A stretch of DNA of 64,000 nt. Origin: Sipunculus nudus. Taxonomy: Eukaryota; Annelida; Sipuncula; Golfingiida; Sipunculidae. Under the pieces are notes generated by a model. That model was not told the DNA's origin. It saw only the letters and a program-made list of their open reading frames with translations, and made no database searches. Location of the stretch: assembly GCA_026874595.1 (NCBI GenBank), contig CM049310.1:32369558-32433557 (forward strand), in the 5' to 3' direction. The stretch's first letter is position 1, and the number at the start of each line of letters is the position of its first letter. Shown in pieces: positions 11,677-23,088 of the stretch. Both the position numbers and the translations under genes were made by a program.

Positions 11677-12241
11677 TATGCAGATTATCCTGATTTAATC
11701 AGACTCAATATTATTAGGCCCTGCCATATATTGAGTCTGATAGCCATACAGTGAGAGTTTCTACAATATAAGCCTCTGACTACACACCACCCAAACCCCT
11801 TGTAACAAGTGTCAACAGGTATCTATAACCCCATGCCAGCTCATCACACTTCAAAGTACGGCCCATTTTAAACATAAATAAAAAAAAAATTCTGGCTCTC
11901 AGCCCCTCGAGTCAGTGAGGCTCTAAGTGAGTGCACCCATACGACTGTTCGTCTCTGTTCCCACTAAACTCGCTGATATGCCTCTGGAATAAAGGTCAGT
12001 AAATGTTTAAAAATGATGATCCAAGTTGATTTTAGTTGCTATTAAAACCATGAAACGCATACTTATTGGTGTAAAAAAGGTGTAATCCTGTGTCTTGTTG
12101 TTAGTCAGTAAACAGGCAGTCAAAGATGATGTTGCATAACCCGTGGCTTATATTGTAGAAATTTCTCGTATGGCTATCGGACTCAAAATATGGCAGGGCC
12201 ATAATAATATTGAGTCTGATTATATTGGGCAAGATGCAGAT
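11677..12241. repeat. inverted repeat with palindromic arms
   Basis: The arm at about 11677-11756 reappears in reverse complement at about 12165-12241 (shared CAGACTCAATAT, GGCAGGGCC, ATATTGAGTCTG, GTATGGCTATC). The spacer is about 410 bp. Each arm is itself a hairpin, since CAGACTCAATAT pairs with ATATTGAGTCTG. The pattern suggests a small foldback or MITE-type element. No clear target duplication was identified. Confidence 0.65.
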
Positions 12242-14057
12242 GACCTGGTACTTTACACTCAAGCACCAAACTTGAAAGATCTAAAGGAATGTTACATATT
12301 AAAAATTAAAACACTGCCCGTCATTTTCAAACATTAACAATATCCTATACATAAATTTGAATTTACAGCTGAGACTGATGGTTTGTAACAGATTTATACA
12401 CCAGGGCCAGGCTTATATACCAGGAAAACGCAACTGAATGGTTATCAGAGTCTGGATAATGAGTTTTTATCTCAGAGTCCGATTCAATCAGGCTAAGTTC
12501 CCCGACCTTTCCTGTGCTAATAATGAACTCTATGTGGGCAATTCTGTATGCGGAATTCAATAATATTTCCATAATGGTAAGGAAGCAACATTTTATGCAA
12601 CACCCCTTTTGGCGTGTTTCAGTATCAGGTCGAGGCCTTGACCCTATTCTAAAAATCTGCCAAATAAGCTTTAAAATGTGAAAAAATATTATACCAAGCA
12701 ACAAATCAGGCATTACGATATCATGACTCGAAGGCCACACCAAATTATTCAACAAGACTCTTGACTTGTCAAGAGGGTGTACGACTACGAGGTAGAGTCG
12801 TGTCACGTGTGATCCCTTAAATATCGCTCAGTGCTGCCCAACTCAGATACATTGCACCATTTAATTTTACCAATAGTATAGACAAGTTGAAGAGAAAGAC
12901 TAATCTAATTATCTAAATTTACTTTTACAAGCTGAGGCCTGTTTCCTAGTTTGTCCAGACACAAATTATTCCATCCCGTTTGTTGTTGTTTTCGCCCCGT
13001 CTCTCACACCCATACAGTTGTCTATACAGGAAAGAAAGGAAAACCTTGAAATAATCACGGAGAACCCCGTGTTTGAGGGTCCGTCAAGAATCTAAGCGCA
13101 AGTCCATGAATACAGATAGAACATGGAATATTTCTCCATTAAGAACCGTTTTGTTGCTTAGTGGGGGTAAGAGACTGTTTATTTTGGGCTACTGTAAATA
13201 ATTAACACTTTATAACTATAATGGCTAATTAAAAATTTAAGCTTTGTAAAGACGGAAAAATAATATAACTGTAACAAAATAGTTGTCTTGAGGCAAACTA
13301 TATATAGGCCTATACATATAATGTATTTCAAGTTAAAAGACCAGTTATTCGAGAAAAAAAATAAATATCAAATTGGTTCATTTATTTCAGGTCTGGTAGG
13401 GGATTTCGAATATGATCTGGGTATAAATTTTAAATTAAACTAAACTGAAGTATTGCATTTTAAGTATATGACGATAATAAAATTAGCTTGAATATTTGAG
13501 TCAAAATAAATCCCTAACCAGTAGCCTACTCCATTCTTGACTTTGTACTCTTGTAGATTGTTCTCGATCTATATATTTAAGGCGTTGTAATGGAATAATG
13601 GAATATTTAGGCCGTACCAAAAAAATTTGTTGTACGGTTGATTCACAGCTAAAATTTTTCGTGCTCTTTTTTTTGTGCAAATGATGACCATGTCCATGGT
13701 AATGTTGCTAGTTTATGCTATAGCACACATTCCCTAAATAAATCCTTAAAGGTAAGGAAAATGGACTACATTTGTGTTTATCATATACCCCATTTCAGGA
13801 TCTGTGCAGAGCAAATTTTTTTATATCCTGGGCAAGCTGGCAATTAACTGACTTCACGCATGTATTTGTTCTTCGACCGGTTAAAAAAAGAATTAAAAAG
13901 TCACCGGCGGGCACCATATTTTTTGTTCCCTGAGTCACAAAAATTTGTTTGTGCAGCTTTAGCTAGGTATATATAAAGCTATTTCTGATAATTTAAAATG
14001 AGATGCTTAATCTTCCAGCACTTAAATTATGGAATTCAGTTTGATATATAACCATTG

Positions 14058-14096
<39 letters not shown>

Positions 14097-14174
14097 TGTG
14101 TGTGGGTGGGTGGGTTGGTGTGTACATGTTCGGTCAGGCTTTGAATATTTGATTACTACTTGCGCTTTGTAAGA

Positions 14175-14232
<58 letters not shown>
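14175..14232. repeat. (ATT)n microsatellite
   Basis: About 19 uninterrupted ATT units. It lies among three (TA)n tracts within 650 bp. Confidence 0.95.
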
Positions 14233-14235
<3 letters not shown>

Positions 14236-14643
14236 GCATAATATAATATTTTCATAGTAAAAGAGCCATCGCTTTATAACATTTAAAAATAATATATTAT
14301 TATAAGAATATATATATATATATATATATACGGACTACTGCCGGGACTTTAGTATGGTATACCAGTCTATACATAACAGATTCCTCGGAGTCTCATGTAG
14401 TGTCTGTTTGAATTAATTTTTATATATCATCAAGATCTTCCTTAAGAGAATGCACCTAAATTCAGTTTAATAATAATTAAGTTTTTTTTTTTTTTGCAAT
14501 TAGTAACCTCAAATATATTGTTGACCCAAGCCGGAAAATTATGATAATTAAGATTGTTATTATATTCTTAACAAGAAGAGATAATTATTTTTTTTTTTCA
14601 ATTTTATTGATTGTAGTTGATTTTAAAACATTGATTTAAATAA

Positions 14644-14644
<1 letters not shown>

Positions 14645-14697
<53 letters not shown>
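14645..14697. repeat. (TA)n microsatellite
   Basis: About 26 uninterrupted TA dinucleotides, the longest dinucleotide tract in the window. Confidence 0.95.
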
Positions 14698-14701
<4 letters not shown>

Positions 14702-15252
14702 ATATTATTACTTCTAATAATGTATATATACACAGCGTAGAATTAATGTGTGTCCTCTATCACATTAACATTTATAAACTAAGAATTAAAACCATTTTAA
14801 ACGACAAATACACTACACATGAAGTATTTATGACTGAGATATGACAGATCTGTGTGTGAAGTTGTGAACCACCACTGCACACTGAGCAGTGACATATTGG
14901 GACAACCGGACACGCCCCCTTATTAGCTGGCAGCCTGCCAGCCTAGCCCTGCTGCTGCCCAGTGGTGATCAAAGTTTTTCCTGGAATCATGGGTCCAAAT
15001 TAGCACTATCCTCGCATTAAATAAAATTAAATAACTTAGGAACTGGTGGTCTCATTCCTTCATTTAAAAACTATAGTATGATCCTGAAATTAAAATCTGT
15101 CAAGTAATTACTCTTTTAATTAAAAATTCCAATTTTGAAATTTTTACTGATACACCTATTCATGTCTTCGAACTAGCAGTATAAAATCAGTGGTTATTCT
15201 CCGCTTGTCTGAAACTCTGCATTTATTCTTAAATTAGTATATTAAATTTAAT

Positions 15253-15453
15253 ATGGATAACCGTGACTTAAGTTTGACAGATCAACGGAAGAGGAAATGT
15301 CCTGCGCCAGATCGTCTGCGCAGGAGCCAATTGATGCTGGCGAGTACATCGCTGTCATATGTGTCACCTGTAGACAGAAGACTCGCTTCTGTCTGGACAG
15401 AGGCGTCCCGTATTGTAATACAGCATTAACGTTATAAGGATTATTAATTATTA
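15253..15453 (+). other. candidate first exon or promoter-proximal exon, possibly of golgin-97
   Basis: This is a GC-richer island in AT-rich DNA, open for about 58 codons from ATG 15253 (MDNRDLSLTDQRKRKC...). An AG|GTAAGA donor-like site follows at 15454. CG dinucleotides are denser than in flanking DNA. The next plus-strand gene is golgin-97, whose ATG exon begins with a 3' splice site and so needs an upstream noncoding exon. The encoded peptide matches nothing I know. The link to golgin-97 is a guess from position only. Confidence 0.2.
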
Positions 15454-15689
15454 GGTAAGAACTTTTCACAGACTTGAACATTTAAAGAAAGAAACCTGTT
15501 TTATGTTGTAATGATGTACTTTGAAGGTCTCCTGAGCCTTGGGGGTTGTTTCAGGTATTTAAATCCAACCCGTCGGTTTCTGGATGTTATAAGTGTATAG
15601 ACATGTAATATAGTTGTTAAAGCCCTGAGGAGTGGCTTGAATTTGTTGACTCTTTCCCTGTAATCAACTGGATTAAACTGAAAAGGTCA

Positions 15690-17362
15690 CGATTCATGAC
15701 ATTTATAAATTATAATTGAACAGTTTTAGGAGTATCATGTGAACAGTTTTATGCTCACTTTATAACATTATAATTTATATATATTCTTCCATACATTTTC
15801 TATGAACATACCAAAAATTAGGTCAGTATTGGGTATTATTTTGAAGTTATGGGCCCAAATATAATGCAATTTTTAAAAAATCAGGAAATATATTTACTCA
15901 CCTTACATGAGAATTGCTGAACCTAGAGACTTTTTTTCAGGAATATAACTTTATATAATCAAGATTCAATTGTTTACCCAAAAATTAGATCTGAATTTTG
16001 CAAATTTGTCAAGTTATTAGCATAAATAAAAAATCAATACCTTAAATTTTGTCCAATTTTGGCAATGGCACGTTTTTCCCCTGTAAGCACTGTTGATTTA
16101 ATTTTCACAACATATATACATAAGGATTTAATCTTTAAAAAAAATCAAAGGAATTGATTGAAAAGAGTAGCTTTTATTCAAGTTTCCATACACCATGTCA
16201 AGTGTTGTTTACATCTAGCCCACCTGGTAGTACAGCCTTCATTTACATTATGCAACTGACCCCAGGCAGCTTGCCTTGGCTCAGCTTGGCCACTACTACC
16301 AGGCTTCCCCTCTGCCCTGCACTCCCCCCCCCCCCCCCCAGATGGTGCATTAACTAGATGAATGTTATAATTTTCTGTATTTTATTTTTTTCTTGGCTAT
16401 GCTACATTTTAGATTTTGTATTGTACCACCAGGGTTACAATGATTAAAGAGCACATTTCATTGTGTCCACAAAGTGGTGTATTGATATGAAATGGGATGT
16501 TTATCAGATAAGTAATTCCTTACTTTAGAAGAGTAAAAACCTTCACCAGGTGTGAAATTGACTATTAATTCCAGTAATAAATTATAGCTGAGATAGTAAT
16601 TAGCACAATGATATTGTTTGTCCCTCATTCGACCAACAGTGTGTAGACTTTATTTGAAAATATGTTTTTATTTTATCAAATTTACTGAATCTTTTATTTC
16701 ATTTCAGTGAATAAAATTAAGCATTTACTGAAAACTCCAATGTGCAAAACTTTTCAATAGTGATTCAAGGAATAATCTTGTAGATGCCATGTTGTGGCAT
16801 TATTTTCTTTTAAATTCAGTTTAAACATTTGTGATTTAAAAATAATAAAATATATGTGTATGCATAATATGACCCAATATAAGCTACACTCTGGATATAT
16901 AATGATTGCAACTTAGAATTCTAATATTTTAACTTATATTTTCAGGGGTTTTTTTTATTATAAATTTATAAAACTTGTAAATAAAAAAATGAATCAGATA
17001 AAAACTATTAATGGAAAAAGTGGATATGCTAAAAAAATAGGCTTATATATAAACTTAAATGCATTATTCTCTTGAAAGTGAAATAAAGGTATTAGTCCAT
17101 TATGTCCACTTGCCTGTCCATCTGTAAATTTTTCATATGCATCACAGTATCTCAAAACTGTTACTGTTTTTCTTCATGACAGCCTAGTCAGAGTATTAGT
17201 TTGCAGTCATATATTTAGAACTTTACTATTACCAAGTAGAAGGGCCCCTTTCCTCTTAGCTTCTCATATGCTTATATAAATGAAAAACATTACAATAGAA
17301 TATTTTGCATTTGCAAAAATTTCAAACTTCGGCTGAGCGCCGTGACCCATGGGTCCCTTGTT
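15690..17362 (+). mobile_element. family-1 HINE-like element, 5' truncated copy
   Basis: Internal sequence (CATACATTTTCTATG..., AAAAATTAGGTC, GTTATGGGCCCAAA, AAAAAATCAGGAAA) matches copies at 21.7-22.8 and 28.5-29.9 kb. The 3' end is the family-1 tail GGCTGAGCGCCGTGACCC followed by palindrome GACCCATGGGTC and CTTGTT. No family-1 head was found upstream. It contains a C-tract at 16321-16339. Confidence 0.6.
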
Positions 17363-17365
17363 CAA

Positions 17366-17560
17366 GGTCAGTCCCCACCCAGGGTGAGCATTCTGCAGGC
17401 TCATTGGGAATGCGGTGCTTCACAGGAATGTATAACTCATATATGAGTGGGTCTTTGGGGGTTCCTCAGTGTTATGACCCAGCATTGGGAATAACTTCAA
17501 GAAAGCTGTCAGAAAACAAAGACCAGTGTTTGTGTGAAGTCCATTCTTCAAATCTGAAAC
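17366..17560 (+). repeat. SINE-sized repeat, copy 1
   Basis: This roughly 190-bp block is shared in inverted orientation with 20840-21015. Common strings include GTCAG(T/C)CCC(C)ACC, GCATTCTG(C/T)AGGCT and TGTTATGACCCAGCA(T/A)T. It lies directly after a family-1 tail. No polymerase III boxes were recognised, so 'SINE' refers to size only. Confidence 0.5.
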
Positions 17561-17574
17561 AATGTTAGCATTGC

Positions 17575-18120
17575 ATTATCACTTTTGATCCATTGGTGGA
17601 TCAGCTCGTAGATCCAATCACTGGTTACACTTTATCACTGGAACAAAGAAGATCAAACATCCCATGGTCCAGCCAACCTATAGCAAAAATCACAGTGATG
17701 TCAGGGAAGATATTTTTCTCACTTACTTAATAAGTGTTATAGCTAAAGACTTAGCTGCTTATTTTCCTCAGAAATTAAAACACTGTACGAAAAATCTTGG
17801 ACGAGTTCGAACCGGCTGAATTTGACCTACACCTTCAAATGTGAAGCCCATAACTTTTTAAGTATTTCACATTTTGTCCTCATTGTCCTCATGTCCAAAT
17901 TTTGTACACTAATTATTCCTACAATGTTCTCGAAGCTGGTGACCTTGACCAATATCTTCAAGGTCAAATCAGCCAAATTATAATTATCACTTGTGAATGC
18001 GATAACTTTTGAAGGGTGGGATATTTTCCTACCAAATTTGAAACCCTGATTGTTCCTTCCAAAATCTTGGATGAGTTTGAAACCTAGTGACCTCACAGGG
18101 TCAAATTTCTCACCATTTCT
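17575..18120. repeat. degenerate 'GACCTTGACC' type repeats
   Basis: Related segments recur within the stretch: AAATCTTGGA(C/T)GAGTT(C/T)GAA at 17790 and 18062, and GTGACCTTGACC with ATAACTTTTGAAGG. They look like diverged units of a dispersed repeat. No coding sequence is supported. Confidence 0.4.
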
Positions 18121-18176
18121 TCATTGATATAACCTATATGCAAACGGGGGGGGGGGGGGGAGACATCTGTTTTTCA

Positions 18177-18430
18177 AGTGCGAAAACAAACCATTCTTGT
18201 TGAAGTTTCTCTCCGATGCTATATTGTATTCATTCGCATCTTCAGGCTGCTCACTTCTGGTCACTACAGCCTTGCCTGGGTAACCTCATTTGTGATCTGT
18301 TTTGTAAGTGCGGAAACAAGACATTCTATTTGAAGTTTCTTTCAGAGGCTCTATTGTATTCATTTCCATCTCGAGGCTGCCTTCTTCTGGTCAGTACAGC
18401 CTTGCCATGGTAACCTTATTAGTGATGCAG
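18177..18430 (+). repeat. two-copy tandem duplication, about 127 bp unit
   Basis: Unit 1 starts at GTGCGAAAACAAACCATTCT and unit 2 at GTGCGGAAACAAGACATTCT. They share TGAAGTTTCT, TATTGTATTCATT, AGGCTGC, CTTCTGGTCA, TACAGCCTTGCC and GGTAACCT. The pair is flanked by a G-tract at 18147-18160 and a C-tract at 18488-18502. Confidence 0.8.
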
Positions 18431-19097
18431 CTTAGATCCAGCACCTCTGCTGTCACAGGTGTACAGTTAATCTCATGTCATCCCTATCCCCCCCCCCCCC
18501 CCATATTGCAATAATTGTTATTGTTCGAACTGTAACTTTCTTTAATTGTAAAGCTGTTTCCACTCCAATGTACAAAACATTTCTTGAGTAATCAAGAAGA
18601 TGCCATGTTGTGGTAATGTAGCTTTTTTAAAGAAATTAATTTCCATTTGAATTGTTTAATTAAAATATAATTATACGCATCAGTAGGCATAATTTGATAA
18701 TATATGAGCCAAATTATGGATAGATAAAGGTGCAATTAAGAACTGGGAGTTCTGAATCAAGTGTTGTTTTCAGATATGTATTGTTTTGCAATCCAATAAA
18801 TATACTTTATAAAAAAATAATACATCTGTGTGCATAATATGATGTCACCTAACCAAATAAGCTATAGATTCTGATGCAATTTATAATTGTTAATCAACTT
18901 AACCATTCAGATATCCATAAACGTTATACTGTAACTGTATAGTAAAATTTGTGAACTTGAAAAAAAAGTTTATGTAATAAAAAATGAGAACGTGATGCAA
19001 ACATTCATTCATTATTCTCCTGCCTCAGTGGCATTGGAATTTGCTTTGTTTTTCCATCTATCTGCCTGTTTTTAAATACAGTTAGTAAATAATTAGG

Positions 19098-20060
19098 GCC
19101 CGGCTTGACAAGCGGTGCCCTATAATGATTACTGTGTCAGTCTGTCCTTCCATCCATCCGTACTTCTGTCCTTCCGTCAGTGACACTTTCTTTCGCATGC
19201 GATAACTCAACAACAACATACTGCAGCTTTCCCAAATTCACAGGGATGATTGGTACCTATGAGGACTCCAGACCTATTGAATAACAGACCTGTCTGAATT
19301 CCAATATGGCTACCACAGCCTGATCGCTGATTTTCTTTCCCGTGCAATAACTCAACAACAACCTACTGCAGCTTTCCCAAATTCACAGGGATGATTGGTA
19401 CCTATGAGGGCTCCAGACCTATCAAATTACAGACCTGTTGGAATTACAATAAGGCTAGCCACAGCCAAATCTCTCATTTTCTTTTGCGGGCAATAACTCA
19501 ACAGCAATCTACTACAGCTTTCCCAAATTCACAGGGATGATTGGTACCTGTGAGGGCTCCAGACCTATTGAATAATAAACCTGTCTAGATTCAATATGGC
19601 CGCCACAGCCTGATGGCTGATTTTCTTTTGCTCGCAATAACTCAACAACAACTCACTGCAGGTTTCCCAAATTCACAGGGATGATTTGTATCTATAAGGG
19701 CTCCAGACCTATTGAATAACAAACCTGTCGGAATTCCAATATGGCCGCCACAGCCCAATCGCTGATTTTCATTCACACGCGATAACTCAACAACCACATA
19801 ATGCAGCTTTCCCAAATTTATAGGGAAGGTTGGTACTTATAAGGGCTCCAGACCAATTGAATTTCTGACCTGTTGGAATTACAATATGGCCGCCACAGAC
19901 CAATCACTGATTTTCTTTCACACGCGATAACTCAACAACAACCCCCTCAGCTTTCCCAATTTCACAGGGATCAGTGGTGACTATGAGGGCTCCAGACCTA
20001 TTGAATTACAGACTTGCTCAAAATCAAATATGGTTAACATACTACATTCAGTGATTTTCT
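19098..20060 (+). mobile_element. repeat element with six 145-bp tandem units
   Basis: A head sequence (ATTAGGGCCCGGCTTG..., with AGGGC/GCCCT inverted) is followed by a TCTGTCCTTCCATCC pyrimidine-rich stretch. The core is a tandem array anchored by CAGGGATGA at 19241, 19386, 19532, 19676, a diverged 19821, and 19964, giving spacing of 143-146 bp. Each unit carries GATAACTCAACAACAAC, CTTTCCCAAATT, GGGCTCCAGACCTATTGAAT and CAATATGGCCGCCACAG. A head plus tandem-core layout resembles pearl/HINE elements of molluscs. I did not find its 3' terminus. Confidence 0.7.
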
Positions 20061-20819
20061 ACTGCACACAAAAGAGTGTATCTTTCATACATACTCTACA
20101 TGGTTGATCATTAGTAAGTATGTAGATCACAGTTTGTAAGTTTCTGAAGGTATAGCAGATGTGTTTTTTCACATCTACGCAAACTTTTAATGCTACACCA
20201 AAAACATGGAAAGCAACCGCAGTTGTGCTGTTTCTTTAATACTGTCCATGGTCTGAGTGATACATTTATAAGAAAACAAATTTATTTTGAGCGTAATTAA
20301 ATGCTTTTAAACCTGTTTTTTTTTCACCAGGGTAACTTTGGCACACTAACCTGGGGTTACTTTGGCCCACTTCATATTACTTCTATTTTAGGTATATATT
20401 CAATGTTAATGGATAAAAAATGTTAGGTTTGTATCTGGAACATTCAGACAGGCAGAACTATAACATATGAATAGTTTTAAAAAGCATAAAGACTTTTAGA
20501 ACTCCCCATGCTAAACAGATTTAGTTTAATAAGACTTTAGTGTTCTGGCAATGTCTTATCTAGATGATCAAATGTTTCTTATTTTCAAAGCAATGACCTT
20601 TTAAAAGGGATCAATTGTAGAGTTGCATTTGCTTTTTACGGTATCAACTAAACCAGAATTTTTACATTTATTTTGAAGGCAACCACTTCCATTGTTTTTA
20701 AATGACTGTTTAACTTTTAAAGTACAAATGCAGGATTCTCTACATTTCAGTTCTGGACTATGTGACAGGGAATTAGCACAGGATTATGATTGTGTCAGCC
20801 AGAATCATTTTATCCTTAA

Positions 20820-20853
20820 TCCAGGTGGAGCTCAGTGATCAAGCTCCACCTGG
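20820..20853. repeat. perfect palindrome, 13-bp arms
   Basis: TCCAGGTGGAGCT is followed after an 8-base loop by its exact reverse complement AGCTCCACCTGGA. It lies at the edge of the inverted SINE-sized repeat. Confidence 0.85.
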
Positions 20854-21015
20854 AAGTAGGTGTTATCCTCTGGATTCTGGGTGAGCATCATCCTCATTGC
20901 TGGGTCATAACACGAGAAACTCTGAAAGGCTTACTCTGTGCATAAAACACTGCTGCAGGGCACAGCCATACCATTAAGCCTACAGAATGCAAACTATGGT
21001 GGGGCTGACCATGGA
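20840..21015 (-). repeat. SINE-sized repeat, copy 2 (inverted)
   Basis: This is the reverse-oriented relative of 17366-17560, sharing TGTTATGACCCAGCA, GCATTCTGTAGGCT and GTCAGCCCCACC when read on the minus strand. Confidence 0.5.
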
Positions 21016-23088
21016 AACTCCTGGGATTGTTTGGCTGAGATATGTTATCCCCTTCTTTTGAGTCCTGTCCTCTACCCCTAAATATGAAGCCAGTAATTAC
21101 ACCAGTAGTTAAGATGTTAAATTATAATCAGTATGGTATCCTAGTAGCTGAAATAAAAAAAAAATCTGTTATTTCTACATGTAGATATAAGGAATTCTCT
21201 CAAGAATGCATCAGCTAATCACATTAAGCTTACTTCAAATAGTTTTATCTTGTTGCTTTTTATATATTTGAGTAATATTTACTGTCTGAACAATTTCTAT
21301 TACTGCTTGGACACTGAAAGTGAAAATTTAGTTAAAAGTTAGAAATATATCCAAATCTTGGTATTTGGGACTAAAGTGCTGTGTGGTCTTATGTGCTCAA
21401 ATTATGTTTTACCTTCTTCAATTTTTCATATTTTATTGAAGTATATTCTTGGTTACTTTATGAGAATATTTATATAAATTTATATATATACTCTTGGGAT
21501 TTAAAATTTTTTTTTTTATTTTTTAAGACACCTCCCTGGGCCAAAGTAACCCCAGGACCTGGGGACACTTTGGCCAACACATATTTTTTTAGCTCAGCTG
21601 ACTATAAGTCATCTGAGCTATAGTCGTGGTCCTTTGTCCGTCGGCTGTCCATCCGTCCATAAAAAAGGCAAAAATTTGGCATAATGTTAGATGTCCCCAT
21701 ATCTCCTACCAAGCCGAAAACTGGGTCTTTGCGACTTTGTTCCTTTGAGAAATTAAGGAAAAAACCTCAATTTTTTATTAAAAACCTATTTTCACACTTC
21801 AGGACTGCCTTATATCAAAACCACTCATCTGTTTTTCCTCATATTTACCATAAATATTCCTCTATATAGTTCCAATGTACATGCCAGAAATTTGGTCTGT
21901 ATTATCTAATTTAAAAAAGTTATGGGCCCAAACATAATGCATTTGTAAAAAATCAGGAAAGATGTTTGATCACTTAACACAAAACATGTTAAAGCTAAGG
22001 ACTTTTTTCCCAGTAATATAACTTTAATTGATCAAAATTAAATAGTATACCCAAAATTAGATCAAAATCTTTTTAAATTTTTTAAAATTAGCAAAAATAA
22101 AAAATTGGTATCTTAAATTTTGCCCAAATTTGACCATGGCACATTTTTTTCCTGTAACTACTGTGGATTTAATTTTCACAGCATGTTTTTGTTAGCATTT
22201 CATCTGTTAACACCAAAAATTTTAAACCAGTTGATCAAAAACTGTAGATTTTATTCAAGTTTTCAAGCACCATGTCACATATTATTTACATCAAGCTAGT
22301 GTTATGCAGTTTGCTAGAGCTCAGCTCCCCAGCTTCAGCTCTCAATTCCTAAAATTTGGCATACAGTTAGATGTCTCCAAAATCCCCTGCCATGCAAAGA
22401 ATTTGGTCACTAGGACTTAATTCCTTTCAGATATTAATGAAAAACATTTTTTCCATTAAAACTGCACTGTTACACAAGACTGCCTAATATCAAAATCACT
22501 GATCTGACTTTGATCATATTTAATATACATATTTTTCTATACATTCGCTATGCACATGCCAGAAATGATGTCAGTATTGCGTAATTGTTTTAAGTTATGG
22601 GCCCAAACATAATGCACTTTGTAAAAAATCAAGAAATATATTTACTCCCTTAACAAGAGGATTGCTGAAGCTAGAGATTTTTTGTCAGGGATGTAAAATC
22701 ATTTAATCAAGATTCAATTGAATACCCAAAATTAGTTCTGAATTTTTCAAATATTTTAGTATAAATATAAAATTAGTACCTTAAATTTTGTTGATGAGTA
22801 ACAGGAAATTAACTTGCAGTTACTGATGATGTAAGAATCTTGTATGGATGGATAGAATGTCAAGTATTCCAAATAACACCATGCAGTCACCTATGGTGTT
22901 TTTCAGTTAAAATTTTTAATGATAACAAAAATAAATCATATTAGTTATTACTAATCATTAGGGATCATATGAAGGAAATTAATGATAGACAAAGATACAG
23001 TTGATAATATTTATCTAGATTCTTACTGTGTCTAGTGTGAAGATTGATGTGAAAGTAGTCCAAAGTGAATATATTACATTTATTTTTT

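Larger units (their letters stand above)
12242..15247. other. intergenic, microsatellite-rich, no gene seen
   Basis: AT-rich DNA with (TA)n at 14059-14093, (ATT)n at 14175-14232, (TA)n at 14309-14330 and (TA)n at 14645-14697. A minus-strand open frame of 147 codons at 12363-12806 has no recognisable family or conserved motif. An E-box CACGTG-like core sits near 12803. A GC-richer patch at 14880-14960 has a CGCCCCC box and may be promoter sequence. Confidence 0.5.
20327..21584. mobile_element. inverted-repeat-bounded segment, TIR 'GGGGTTACTTTGGCCCA'
   Basis: The left arm at about 20327-20371 (GGTAACTTTGG, CCTGGGGTTACTTTGGCC) matches the reverse complement of the right arm at 21537-21580. A third copy of the motif, ending GTAACCCCGTTTTACGG, is at 27427-27452. 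The interior has no transposase ORF. It encloses the second SINE-sized repeat and a 13-bp-stem palindrome at 20820-20853. It is probably a non-autonomous DNA transposon, but exact ends and target duplication were not resolved. Confidence 0.5.

Noticed and set aside
12363-12806. 147-codon minus-strand ORF upstream of the FKBPL-like gene
   Set aside because: No recognisable domain and no splice or start context. Its length is plausible by chance.
14058-14255. Minus-strand ORF with a poly-Asn tract
   Set aside because: It is made by the (ATT)n and (TA)n microsatellites and has no gene context.
17800-17822. Polymerase III B-box-like GAGTTCGAACC
   Set aside because: It falls within a diverged repeat (AAATCTTGGACGAGTTCGAA) and no A-box or tRNA fold is present.
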